Source: Adenophora triphylla var. japonica (lineage: Eukaryota > Streptophyta > Magnoliopsida > Asterales > Campanulaceae). From it: DNA of 64,000 nt. Position 1 is the stretch's first letter. Every line of letters starts with the position of its first letter. The notes under the pieces were generated by a model. The model was given only the letters and a program-made list of their open reading frames with translations, had not been told where the DNA came from and searched no databases. The DNA lies in assembly GCA_022495995.1 (NCBI GenBank), contig JAFEMH010007457.1, positions 1-64,000 on the forward strand, given 5' to 3'. This document shows, in pieces, positions 54,928 to 64,000 of this stretch. A program made the position numbers and the translations under genes.

Positions 54928-56317
54928 ATGACTGCCTCATCTGCCCACTTTGTGATATTTCCTTTCATGTCTCAAGGCCACACCATTCCCCTCCTTTATC
55001 TAGCCCGCCTCCTTTCCCAACGTCGGATCACTGTCACCATCTTCACAACCCCTTCAAACTATTTATCAATTACCAACAGTCTAAAGAATGAGCCCATTTC
55101 TATTGTCAAACTTCCCTGTCCAGAAAATTTCACTGGCACCCCTCCTGAAATCGAAATCATAGATAAGTTGCCATCTATGTCCTCCTTCATTCAGTTTGTT
55201 GATGCCACAAAACTGATTCAACCTCATTTTGAAGCTGCCCTTCAGAATCTCAAATCAGTCAGCTGCATAATCTCTGACGGATTTCTTCCCTGGACTCAAG
55301 AGTCTGCAGAAAAACTGGGCATTCCCCGTCTAGTTTTCTATGGAACCAACAATTATTCAATGACTATGTGCAGCATCATGGCTCAAGAACGTCCTCATGC
55401 AGTGGTTAGCTCTGAGGATGAGCCCTTCTCCGTTCCAAACTTTCCCAAGTTTGAACTAACCATAAATGACTTTGAACCCCCATTTAGTGAGCTTGAACCC
55501 AAGGGTCCACAACTTGAGTTCATTCTTGAGCAACAGATTTCAATGTCGAAAAGCCATGGCTTGGTTGTTAACAGCTTCTATGAACTGGAGCCAAGTTTGA
55601 ATGACTATTGGAACGGAAATATTGGACCTAAAGCTTGGTGTATTGGACCGCTTTGTCTAGCCAAGCCACCAACATCACAGATTCTCCCAAAGCCAACATG
55701 GATTCAGTGGCTTGACATAAAGTTAGCAGCAAAAGAGCCAGTATTATATGTCGCCTTTGGCTCTCAGGCGAAGGTATCAGAGAAACAGTTGCATGAAATC
55801 GCTTTAGGCTTGGCACAGTCCGAGGTAAGCTTCTTATGGGTGTTGAAAAAAAAGCTAGAATTCTTGGATGGATTTGAAGAGAGAGTAAAGGGTAGAGGTA
55901 TTTTAGTAAAAGAATGGGTGGACCAAATGGATATCCTTCAGCACAAAAGCATCTGTGGGTTTTTAAGTCATTGTGGATGGAATTCAATGACAGAGCATTT
56001 GTGCAGGTGTACCAGTCCTGGCACTGCCATTGATTGCCGAGCAACACCTGAATTCACGTATGGTCGTTCAGGACATCGGTGTAGGCATTAGAGTATGGCC
56101 TAGAAACATGTCAGTGCGTGGGTTAGTGGGATCAGAAGAACTGGCAAAGAAGATCAAGGTATTATTCCACGAGGAGGAAGGGAAAGAAGCTAATAAGAAA
56201 GTGAAAGAGCTCCAAGAAGCTGCACATACTGCAATGAAGGAAGGAGGATCATCCTGGTCCACACTAAACCTGCTTATTGAAGAGACCAGCAGAAAAGTTG
56301 GGGATTTACCAACTTAG
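54928..56317 (+). pseudogene. UDP-glycosyltransferase, UGT90-like, with a 2-bp deletion in the PSPG box
   Basis: ATG at 54928; a single-exon plant family-1 GT. Catalytic His18 in FVIFPFMSQGHT and its partner Asp117 in IISDGF are present. The C-terminal donor-sugar (PSPG) box begins KEWVDQMDILQHKSI..FLSHCGWNS and then loses frame near 55994: GAGC stands where GAGAGC is expected (ACAGAGCATTTGTGC). The rest of the box and the C-terminus (LNSRMVVQDIGVGIRVWPRN, end 56317) continue in the next frame. The first frame alone stops at 56091 after 387 aa; a whole UGT is about 470-480 aa. The family moves glucose from UDP-glucose to small acceptors in the cytosol; the acceptor is unknown. Either a recent pseudogene or a sequencing indel: everything else is intact. 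Confidence 0.5.
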
Positions 56318-57278
56318 CCGAGTTGAAGGAAGTATTTTCAGCAAAAACTATCTCATGGAACCCTAAATTGTGGAACACTTTTTGCCCACTTTTCCAGAAA
56401 AAAAAATACAAAGATGTAAAGGTTATCTTAGCTATCATGTAATCCTTATGATTATAATAATTCTGTTAATGCAATAATAGAATTGTTTTCAAGTATGAAA
56501 TAATGCACTGTTCAAGCGTATAAATTCACTCAATCTTGTCCTAATTCAAAGAATGGTACTTTCGAGAAAGCATGCATCTTAACACAAAATGAGCATAAAA
56601 CAATACAGTTTTCATTAATGATTCTCTAACTACGAAACAAACCAAATGATTTTATTTTTTTGGAAATAATCATTTGCTCCGTATTACTCACCACAAATAA
56701 CTGTTAGTCTGTTACCCAGAGGTGAAAGGTGAATGGACACCATAATAAAGACTCATAACAACCATCCAAAACTAAAATTGCAACCTCAAAGTTTATAAAT
56801 AGTAAAGCCACTGACAAGGATATTTAAACCTCTTTAACTAACTAATATTAATGTGATCTAAAGATACATCTGAGTCTCAAAGACAGAATCTTGTGCAAAT
56901 ATAAGAGATTGCTCGTTAACGAGCGCTCCACGGAAGAGGATGAAAATAAATTATTGAATGTAGGATTACCAAAAAACAACCAAACTTTCGGAGAAATATT
57001 ATCTAGTAAATTCAAGAACTGTTAATGTTATCTGCAGGCCTGAACTAACAAATTATGGTAAGATAGGACAATATAAGCACCCATAACATGCCTTGTGCCT
57101 TGTGCTCAAGTGCAAGATCTTAACCACGCATCAGCAGATATCAGATATCATAAACTGTGTAGCTCATCATGAAAAGTTCACATGTCTAGACTAGTATCAT
57201 CATTCTTACATGAGCAGAAAAGATAGCAAAAGCAAAAATCTCGAGTCCGCAAACAAAGCTAAATCATGTAGACTTAAC
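56318..57278. other. Spacer between the UGT and DSS1 genes
   Basis: No gene seen. Likely UGT polyadenylation signals near 56450-56480 (tataataattc, caataatag). The right end is the DSS1 3' UTR. Confidence 0.5.
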
Positions 57279-60200
57279 TCATTTCTTCTCAGTGTTGTTC
57301 TCCAGCTCTCTCCTCAGCTGCAGAGAGAAGTCATCATTGACATCGTCATCATCCCAATCATCTTCCCATTGCTGTGAGACTTCTTTTCCTTCTTCCTTGA
57401 CATCCCATTCTGCCATTTGTTTGAAAAATGAAAATAGAAGGGTCAAAACGTAGGCACAGCAGTTGCTTCTGCTGCTATGTTCCAGTAACCAGTAAACCAT
57501 CAACAGGAAATTACAGTACAGTACATGGCTTATTTATAAGCCTCATTGGGTCATAGAAAGAAAAAAAAGTGATCAACTCTGCGGTCTGATTCCAGTGTTG
57601 TACCCTGACTGGAAATGTTAATAGCTTTAATCTTAAATACAATCAAGTTTCAACACACTAATTTCATTGTGAGTGGATAGTCTCAATGTGCTACCAAAAG
57701 TTCCATGAGACCATATATATATAGTATTCACTGGTCAGGTTGGATGGTTCAGATGCTTCAAGGTACAAGTACTAGTCACATCAGATTATAGACTATAAGT
57801 AACTGACGAGCCAAGCTCACGACAGACCACAATTAAAAAAAGTCTGGACGTTGTACACCTTTGCTCACTAACTGAGTTTGGGCATTAACAGTTGTCCAAA
57901 TTATTTATTATTCAAATCTGATATGATTGTTTATACTTTTATACATCCACAAACTAAGGACACAGGAATGTTAATAATTTATTTGAAGGGGAAGGTCGGG
58001 AAAGAGAATGAAATGGGAAAATGTTATTAAACAATTGAAAGAGAGTTTTTAGTTTTCACCATGGAAAAAAATGCCTATTTCACAGGATGCATAAATCCCT
58101 TCTCTAGTTTTGTAAGTGGAGTTAATAAAAAATTGTGGTAAGTTCAGAAAAGCCGAATAATTCCTTCTCTCGTCAAATAGCAACAAGGTCAATTACACCA
58201 ACAACAAACCAATCTGAAAATCTAGTTGCCAAGTAAAGCAAAATTTCAATGTACAACCGATAATATCCCTGATTAGGTCAGTTTGTCAAACAGCCGATGA
58301 ATCATGCTATAGACAAACACAAAGACAATATAACCAATAAGCACATTAATTTTGATTGGACAAGAACCAAATTGATAGTAACAAAAAATCAGCACTACGA
58401 AAACAGTACTTGGTTGTAACAGTCACCTAATTGACAAGGGGTGTTTTCGACTTTTGTCTACTATAAGTGAGGGTAGCATCGTCATTGGAGTATATGATTG
58501 CATGTGATGGCCTCGTGAGACGTGCGTGAATTGCAGATTGGAAGGAACGGGTATATCTATTGCAGCTAGGGCTCAGATTACAGGCGTGGATTGAATTGTT
58601 GCTATTTCTCTTTACTTGTTTTCAATAGGAGTAGTTCTTAATTGATAACTTAGTTATTCCTTAGTGTTAATTTCAGTTTTAGCTTGTTTCTGATTTAGTA
58701 ATTGTCCTTGAGTTGTTCTGTTCAAATCATTCAGAAATTTCCCCATTTCTGATTGAATTGTGTTGTTAAAATAATGCAATCCCCAGTTTGCCATTGTTCA
58801 GATAGCTTGACTGTTACAAGTGGTATCAGAGCAGTCGATCCCCGGGCTACTTCTGTATCCATGGCGGATGGAGCTAGGTTGAATGGGTTAGAGATGATCG
58901 ACAAACAATGGGAGAGAATCGAAGGTAGATTAACCGATAGAGATGATGAATACTGAGAATACCATGATGGAGAGCAACAATGGATCTGAAGCTAGGTATT
59001 CCATTAACCCTACTTTCTACATACTCTCACAGTACCTCACCATTTAATTTTCATCAATTTAAAACAACTACACAGACATCACATACATCTCCAGTTTGCC
59101 CAATTGTTCAAAATCCTAATGCTCAGTTACAAGGTTTGAACACACAATACTCATATTTCAACTACTCGTCACCTAATCAATTTGCAAATCCATGCACCTA
59201 TTACCATTCCTCATCTATCCCTAGTGATTCACAAACTTATTATTGGTGTCCTTAAAATACTCAATTTCATGTTCAAACTGTTGATTCCCAAGCATTCATG
59301 AACTTGAGTACGATGTGGAATGGTGGTGTTGGTTGTGGTACTTCCAGTGAGTCAATTGACATGAACAATAGTGTATGGAATATAAGTGGTGGCAGTGAGA
59401 GGCAGTTATTGGTGGCCGAATCATCGGCAAGCTTCGTGGGAGAAAATGAAATTGAGGATTCTATTGAGTTGCTAAAATTTCATTCATATGTGGGTTTCAA
59501 TGAGAAAAACGAAATGAGCGTTGATGCTGATAACGGAAAATTAATTTCAGAAGTTGATGAAACGAAAATGAGTGTTGGTGTTAACTATTTTCCGCTAGGA
59601 GCCGATCGTCAGATCCAACTCGAGCTTCCTAAGGATAGGAACGAGTTAGAAATGAGTGCATCTGCATTCCTTGAGAGAACTATTCAGACAAATACGTTCG
59701 AGGAATACTTTGAGGAATTTCAGGTTATTCGATCTCAACCGGAGGCAATAGCCTTACATATGTGCGAAGAGCTGACCGAAGGTTTTTTCCTCGAATACTC
59801 CATTGCTGGATTGGAAGAAGAGAGCCAATCTTATGTGAAAAGGCTTGCACCTTCTACAGATTACTGGGCTAGTGTTTATGTGAAGAAAGGTCACTTAGCA
59901 AAGAGGAAACAAATTGCAGTAAGGCACACAAACCGTTCGATAGATAGCCCAGGAGAAGAAATGGAGGGGTTGATTGATTCAGTTGAAAAAATTGATAGGA
60001 ACGAATGCCATGGTGTTAATGAATTGTCTGATCAAAACAAGAATACCAAAATTGCTGATATTATTGGTGTGGTTGTGGCTAAGGAGTTTGAAGAAATAGA
60101 CACAGCATGTGACAAAACGGAGGAGAAAGGGACTGATGTTGTTTATGTGTTCCGGAATGGGTTGCCTACCGCATATGTGCAGAATGAGAGTTGAGGATAC

Positions 60201-63200
60201 ATATAGGTTGTTTGAGTCGAGTTCGTCATTGGAGATCGTTTCGTGGGATTGTTTGATGGGTAGGTATGTGAAGAAGATGAGGTTACGTGATGCGAGTCAT
60301 CAATTTGATAAAATGCAAGTGAGAGATGTTTTAAGGGAGTCGGTGATTTCTGGTTATGTTCAGAATGGGGACTGATTTATGGGAAAGAAGGTCAAAATGA
60401 AGGAAGAGTCTAAGCAGGTTTTGTACACCGTGACAAGGGAGGAAAAAGGTAATGTCAATCTCGATTGCCCTACTATTTGAAAGCAATATACGGCTGATGA
60501 AAATTTGGCTAAGTTGGTTAGGAGGAAAGCCACCTATTTAATAAAGAGCAAGCGAAGCAAATGTCTGTGTAAGTTCTTTCGTGCTCATTACAAGGGTGAA
60601 ACTTTAGTTGTAGCATATTCTGAACTTAGAAATGCAATCAAGAAGAAAAATGTACTCATATTTGGTTCAAGTAGACGTACTTTTGATGCACTGCTGCTCA
60701 CAATTAAAGAAGGTAATTTTAAGGTGGAGTCTACTGCTGGTGATACACATTTAGGAGGTGAAGATCTTAATAAGATGGAAACAAATAGTGTCCATGACGT
60801 TTCTCTTGTCGGTGAGATTATTGTCATTCCAGATGAAATTATTGCAATAGGTGCTGCTATTCTGGTTGGTGTGAATGCTGGTGATGTGAATTTTAGCTAT
60901 GGGTGTTATTTCAGTGGCAACAGTGAAGAATTTAGCTCTCTCCTTCCATTTGGTGTTGGCTTTGAAGCGCTGTGTTTAATTGTTGCACTGGGTAGTTCGG
61001 TTCAAAATGTAAGTCTTTGGTGCTTGGTACCAATCACGACTCTTGGAGGTGAGGCTGAAATTGCAAAGACCGCGGAAATGGATTGTGAAAAAGTTTTTCT
61101 TGCAATTGATGTTGTCGGGGAGATTAGGCAGTTTGCAGTGCAGCTTGCAAAGCTAGCTGGAATCACTGTTATTGCAACTTGTGGAGGTAAAGAGAAGGCT
61201 ACTCAATCAAGAAATCTGGGAGTTTATCGAGTCAGAGACTATACAGCAGTAGATATCAAAACTACTCTTAAGAATAAATTTTTGAAGGTGATAGATGCAC
61301 ACAACGAAGAACTTGGACAACTGATAAACTGGAAGCAACAAAAGGCACTTAAAAAAGCTATCGAAAGACTTAGATACATGGCTAGTTTCATTGAGCTCAT
61401 TGCAGAAGGGGTTAAATGTGCATATGGCGATGTGATTATTGGTGTTGTTGGTGGCAACATACTGAATAAGAGATTCAATTCATTTGCTCGCCTTAATCGC
61501 GTAAGGCCAAAGGAGATTGTAGACATTCGTGATGATATGTTTCTATGCCATGCTTATTTGCAGATCTATTTATAACTCTTTAGCTCACTCAATGGTGATG
61601 AGATTGAGATAGCTAGACTACTTGTGCTAATTGCTGGGAAGACACATTTTATTTTTATATTGCTTGCAGAGTTAAGGTGATTGATCATATCAAGGAGGTA
61701 CCTAAAGGTACCAATTTAAGGGCAGTTCTATTAGTTGGGGGAATGTTAAACGGAAAAGAAAAAAAGGCTCCTGAAGGTAAGGCCATATATTGTTGTTAGA
61801 AAACCAAGAAGGTTGTGGGACCTTAAATCAAGTGGAGGGATCCATATATTGTCTTTCTGTGTGTTTGATGGGCCAACTGCATTATAGATGGTGGTCGCCT
61901 ATGATGCACGGATACGCCACCCAGTCCACGTATCGCGTATCCGATACGTATCGGATACGGATACGCCTAAAATACGTCAGATACGGCGTCAAATACGTAC
62001 CGGGGCCGAATTTGAATTTTCACAAACTTTGGATAAGGAAAACGGGTCACGGATACACGAATTGGGTCACGTATATGGTTAATTCGGAGAGAAATTGTAA
62101 ATCGAGGAGAGAGAGACGCGAGAGACTGAGAGTGAGAGACGAAAAGAGACGTACCTCGCTTCGCCTTCTTCGTCAAGCCCTAGCACCACCGCCGCCTCCG
62201 TGAACCTAGCTCGTCGGCTGTCGCGTCTCCTCCGTGATTCAGGTTAGTTCTTCTTCCTTCCTCTTCAGTCTTCGCGTCTCCTCGTCGCGCGTCTCTCGCT
62301 CTCTCTCTCTCTCTCTCAGTTTCTCTTTGAATTTGATTTTAGACATTTTAGTTTAGGAGTTGGGACAGACCGCTGTTGTTGTTTATCCCTTATAAAGTTT
62401 GAATATTTCTATTTTGGATATTTACATTTTGGTCCCTATAGTTTGAATAGTTACACTTTGGTCCTTATAGTTTGAATATTTACACTTTACCCCCACGTAT
62501 CCGTATCCGGGATTTTTCAACAATCACGTATCCCCGTATCTCGTATCCGCAAATCCGTATCCGAGAATCCGTATCCGTGCAACCTAGGTGGTCGCCTTCA
62601 TGAGTTGCAAAGCTTTAGTAGGTTGGCAATTAGCTGGAGTATGCAACTTGGGAGAAGAGAAAGAAATTGTTGATCAAATTTCAAATTTTCCGCCTTGAGG
62701 ACAAGGCTTTTGTAAGGGGGATGGAATGTAACAGTAACCTAATTGACCAGGGGTGTTTTCGACTTTTGTCTACTATAAGTGAGGGTAGCATCGTCATTGG
62801 AGTATATGATTGCACGTGATGGCCTCGTGAGACGTGCGTGAATTGCAGATTGGAAGGAACGGGTATATCTATTGCAGTTAGGGCTCAGATTACAGGCGTG
62901 GATTGAATTGTTGCTATTTCTCTTTACTTGTTTTCAATAGGAGTAGTTCTTAATCGATAACTTAGTTATTCCTTAGTGTTAATTTCAGTTTTAGCTTGTT
63001 TCTGATTTAGTAATTGTCCTTGAGTTGTTCTGTTCAAATCATTCAGAAATTCCCCATTTCTGATTGAATTGTGCTGTTAAAATAATGCAATCCTCAGTTT
63101 GCCATTGTCCAGATTGCTTGACTGTTACATTGGTACATCGAACTTATTCCATAGGTTCTAAAAAGCGTTAGGCGGATGCTAGGCGGCGAAGCTGGGCCTA

Positions 63201-63498
63201 GCGCCTAGGCGGGGACTAGTCAGGATTAGTCGGGACCTAGGCAGGGCTGAGAACTAGGCGTTCGAGAGGGGCCTAGCGCCTAGGCGGGGCCTAGGCGCCC
63301 TTAGGCGGGGTCATTTAGAACACTATTAAGTCATTCAAATTCATAGATATCTCAAGTTCTAGCCAAGTAAAGACTCTCAAAGTATATGGAATTCGAGGAT
63401 TTACCTTGATCGACTTCAAACTCTTCAAATTCATCATCATCTTCAAAGAGATCGATCTTTGCCTCTTCAGTGGCTGCTTTCAGCTGCTCTGTTGCCAT
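57279..63498 (-). CDS. DSS1: DSS1/SEM1 proteasome lid subunit, two exons with a 6-kb intron
   Basis: Exon 1 is 63498-63405 (ATG at 63498, donor CAAG|GTAAAT); exon 2 is 57409-57279 (acceptor GGCAG|AATGGG, stop TGA). Joined they give 74 aa: a Gln/Lys-rich start, the acidic stretch [15 protein letters not shown], then the signature [20 protein letters not shown] near the C-terminus. Length and both acidic/Trp blocks match the DSS1/SEM1 family, small disordered subunits of the 26S proteasome lid that also bind BRCA2 and act in mRNA export. The intron (57410-63404) is 6 kb because of a 4.7-kb LTR element (58415-63129) and a MITE (63155-63321); without these it would be about 1.1 kb. A possible 5' UTR intron has donor CCCG|GTAAGT near 63708 and acceptor CTGTAG near 63520. 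Looks functional if the long intron is spliced. Confidence 0.5.
57504..58409. other. DSS1 intron, original part
   Basis: No separate gene seen. AT-rich intron sequence; a tatatata run near 57714. Ends at the target duplication TTGGT (58410-58414) of the LTR element. Confidence 0.5.
58415..58818 (+). repeat. 5' LTR of the chimeric element (404 bp)
   Basis: TGTAACAGTCACC...TTGACTGTTACA. The LTR ends form a 7-bp inverted repeat (TGTAACA/TGTTACA). Confidence 0.5.
58821..58832 (+). other. Primer binding site (initiator tRNA-Met)
   Basis: TGGTATCAGAGC, exact, two bases after the 5' LTR. Confidence 0.5.
58861..60194 (+). pseudogene. Gag-like region of the chimeric element
   Basis: An ATG at 58861 opens 31 codons ([20 protein letters not shown]...) typical of Gypsy Gag starts, then stops. 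A 298-codon frame (59298-60194) holds [31 protein letters not shown] and YVKRLAPST, which resemble the Gypsy Gag core (EYxxxFExxRS ... LxxxFxxxGLxxxxxxxVxxxxPxT). The first part (59298-59640, acidic) is not recognised. No zinc knuckle seen. Confidence 0.5.
60185..60375 (+). pseudogene. PPR-like fragment inside the chimeric element
   Basis: [29 protein letters not shown] and [10 protein letters not shown] follow the PLS-type pentatricopeptide pattern (WN.LI.GY.K.G....A...FD.M..RDV.SW...ISGY...G), about one and a half repeats. Plant PPR proteins act on organelle RNA; this is only a scrap. It follows the Gag-like frame in a different frame. Confidence 0.5.
60505..61575 (+). pseudogene. HSP70-quinone oxidoreductase chimera, 356 open codons
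   Basis: One open frame without stops. Residues about 49-90 ([20 protein letters not shown], then [14 protein letters not shown]) match the HSP70 ATPase phosphate-loop region; the usual DLGGGTFD is changed to GSSRRTFD. Two further HSP70 bits follow with internal deletions ([22 protein letters not shown]). Next, [36 protein letters not shown] and [20 protein letters not shown] match zinc-type alcohol dehydrogenase/quinone oxidoreductases of the ZADH2 kind, and VVGGNILN may be its later GG motif. Residues about 260-310 ([20 protein letters not shown]) are not recognised. Catalytic residues of both families are damaged, so this is a captured, fused and drifting sequence rather than an enzyme. 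Confidence 0.5.
61576..61900. other. Chimeric element, unassigned interior
   Basis: Short open phrases ([20 protein letters not shown] near 61700) suggest a further gene-derived piece but no family was recognised. It ends at the 9-bp flank TGGTCGCCT (61892-61900) of the next insertion. Confidence 0.5.
61901..62588. mobile_element. MULE-like non-autonomous element with CGTATCCG repeats, 688 bp
   Basis: TGGTCGCCT flanks both sides (61892-61900, 62589-62597), a 9-bp duplication as made by Mutator-like transposases. Both ends contain TGCACGGATACG in inverted orientation, followed by many cgtatccg/cggatacg copies (61909-62000 and 62497-62580). The interior (62080-62250) is GC-rich and exon-like, ending CAG|GTTAGT, as in a captured 5' UTR/first exon, and then has a CT run and the phrase ttggtcc.tatagtttgaat repeated. 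Confidence 0.5.
62727..63129 (+). repeat. 3' LTR of the chimeric element (403 bp)
   Basis: Partner of 58415-58818; followed by TTGGT. The sequence just before it (ccgccttgaggacaaggctt) resembles the end of a Gypsy polyprotein. Confidence 0.5.
63155..63321. mobile_element. Small MITE-like element rich in CCTAGGCG
   Basis: Ends GTTCTAAA and TTTAGAAC are inverted. The interior is composed of gcctaggcgg/gcgcctaggc repeats, many palindromic. Non-coding, 167 bp, inside the DSS1 intron about 85 bp from exon 1. Target duplication not established. Confidence 0.5.
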
Positions 63499-64000
63499 TC
63501 CGAATATCTTTATAAACACCTACAGTGACAACAGAGATTAAATTTCAAGAAAGATCATTTCCAATTCAGAAATCCCAAATTCCTCAAAAGGCGGCGAGGC
63601 TAAACCCTAATTATCGCTGAATTAACATTTACACGAATCTCTATGACCAAAGCGCATTAATTTACAAAACTGAAATTCAGAATAAACAACAACGAAATTG
63701 ACTTACCGGGATGAAGAACAACTCCAAATTCTTGAACAATTTAGAGGGCAAATCTATGAAGACTGAAGGCTCGTTGGCAAGGCTAGAATCCGATGAAGGA
63801 TTTTATGATGGCCTAATTTACAAGCAAAGACGGGTTCGAACCAAACGACATCGCATGGACCGGAAAAGTACCTTTGTTGCTAATGTTGGAGTATAATTAC
63901 AACTAGACCCCTGGATTATGTTAGTATTTACGAACCTTGACAAGTGATGTATTGAGTCATTAACCAGTGTCAGATTATACAAATTACGGTCACGTGCCCA
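63499..64000. other. DSS1 upstream region
   Basis: Contains the 5' leader with a likely intron (donor near 63708, acceptor near 63520 on the minus strand) and the promoter side. The open frame at 63711-63896 on the plus strand has no recognisable content. Confidence 0.5.

Larger units (their letters stand above)
58415..63129 (+). mobile_element. Chimeric LTR element with captured gene fragments, 4.7 kb, in the DSS1 intron
   Basis: LTRs 58415-58818 and 62727-63129 (TGTAACAG...CTGTTACA), perfect TTGGT target duplication (58410-58414, 63130-63134). Initiator-Met primer site TGGTATCAGAGC at 58821-58832, polypurine tract TGTAAGGGGGATGGAA before the right LTR. The interior lacks recognisable protease, RT and integrase. 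Instead it carries a Gag-like frame and pieces resembling PPR, HSP70 and quinone oxidoreductase proteins, plus a MULE-like insertion. About ten differences between the LTRs were counted by eye. It must have been mobilised by an autonomous relative. Confidence 0.5.

Noticed and set aside
57410..57503. Upstream extension of DSS1 exon 2 to a longer N-terminus
   Set aside because: It reads through a clear acceptor (GGCAG|AATGGG) into intron sequence, while exon 1 at 63498-63405 supplies the conserved acidic DSS1 start in phase.
60588..60827. Minus-strand frames opposite the HSP70-like piece
   Set aside because: Shadow of the plus-strand chimera.
63711..63896. 61-codon plus-strand frame upstream of DSS1
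   Set aside because: Lies opposite the DSS1 leader and promoter, has no family features.
1..64000. tRNA, rRNA, snoRNA or miRNA genes
   Set aside because: No cloverleaf, rRNA core or compact miRNA-type hairpin with gene context was recognised by eye; the only strong fold is the long inverted repeat at 52757-53970.

Overview
This is repeat-rich nuclear DNA of a flowering plant, most likely a eudicot. The evidence is AT-rich spacers, GT-AG introns, Stowaway-type MITEs with CTCCCTCCGTCCC ends, Tat/Athila-type Gypsy and Tork-like Copia retrotransposons, and four plant host loci: a SWEET sugar transporter, an F-box family, a UGT90-like glycosyltransferase and the proteasome lid subunit DSS1/SEM1. 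No bacterial-type operon, CRISPR array, rRNA or tRNA gene was seen. Most of the window is transposable-element DNA; the host genes are islands in it.

Layout. 1-8155: wreckage of Tat-like Gypsy DNA. It holds an intron-bearing antisense gene with a plant mobile domain, several tandem arrays, a promoter-bearing LTR candidate, then a second piece in the opposite orientation with related arrays. 8156-12120: 5' half (LTR, gag, protease, start of RT) of a minus-strand Tat-type element. 12353-12624: Stowaway MITE. 13676-14936: six-exon SWEET gene on the minus strand. 15545-17280: candidate non-autonomous element with long inverted ends. 18154-18460: hAT-like MITE. 18525-24660: F-box pseudogene split by a complete 5.1-kb Copia element (18687-23807, 5-bp target duplication GTCAT). 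26078-27493: intact F-box gene, paralogue of the pseudogene. 27500-32000: spacer with two Stowaway MITEs. 32001-51907: a 19.9-kb Tat-type Gypsy element (LTRs, gag, pro, RT, two RNase H domains, integrase, antisense ORF with a Transposase_28-like domain, target duplication AGAGA). Its integrase is interrupted by a 7.2-kb Athila-type element (38023-45255) that encodes only Gag-protease. 52757-53970: large inverted repeat. 54928-56317: UGT90-like gene with a frameshift in the donor-sugar box. 57279-63498: two-exon DSS1 gene on the minus strand. Its 6-kb intron holds a 4.7-kb LTR element (58415-63129, target duplication TTGGT) carrying a Gag-like piece plus fragments resembling PPR, HSP70 and a quinone oxidoreductase, itself hit by a MULE-like insertion.

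How the parts relate. The host genes do not form a pathway. Insertion order can be read: the Copia element landed in an existing F-box copy; the Gag-only element landed in the integrase of the already inserted 19.9-kb element; the MULE-like piece landed in the chimeric element of the DSS1 intron. A segment of about 160 bp upstream of the F-box genes recurs twice, in inverted orientation, upstream of the UGT gene, so these loci share duplicated flanks. All percentages of identity and ages would need alignment; nothing here was computed by software.
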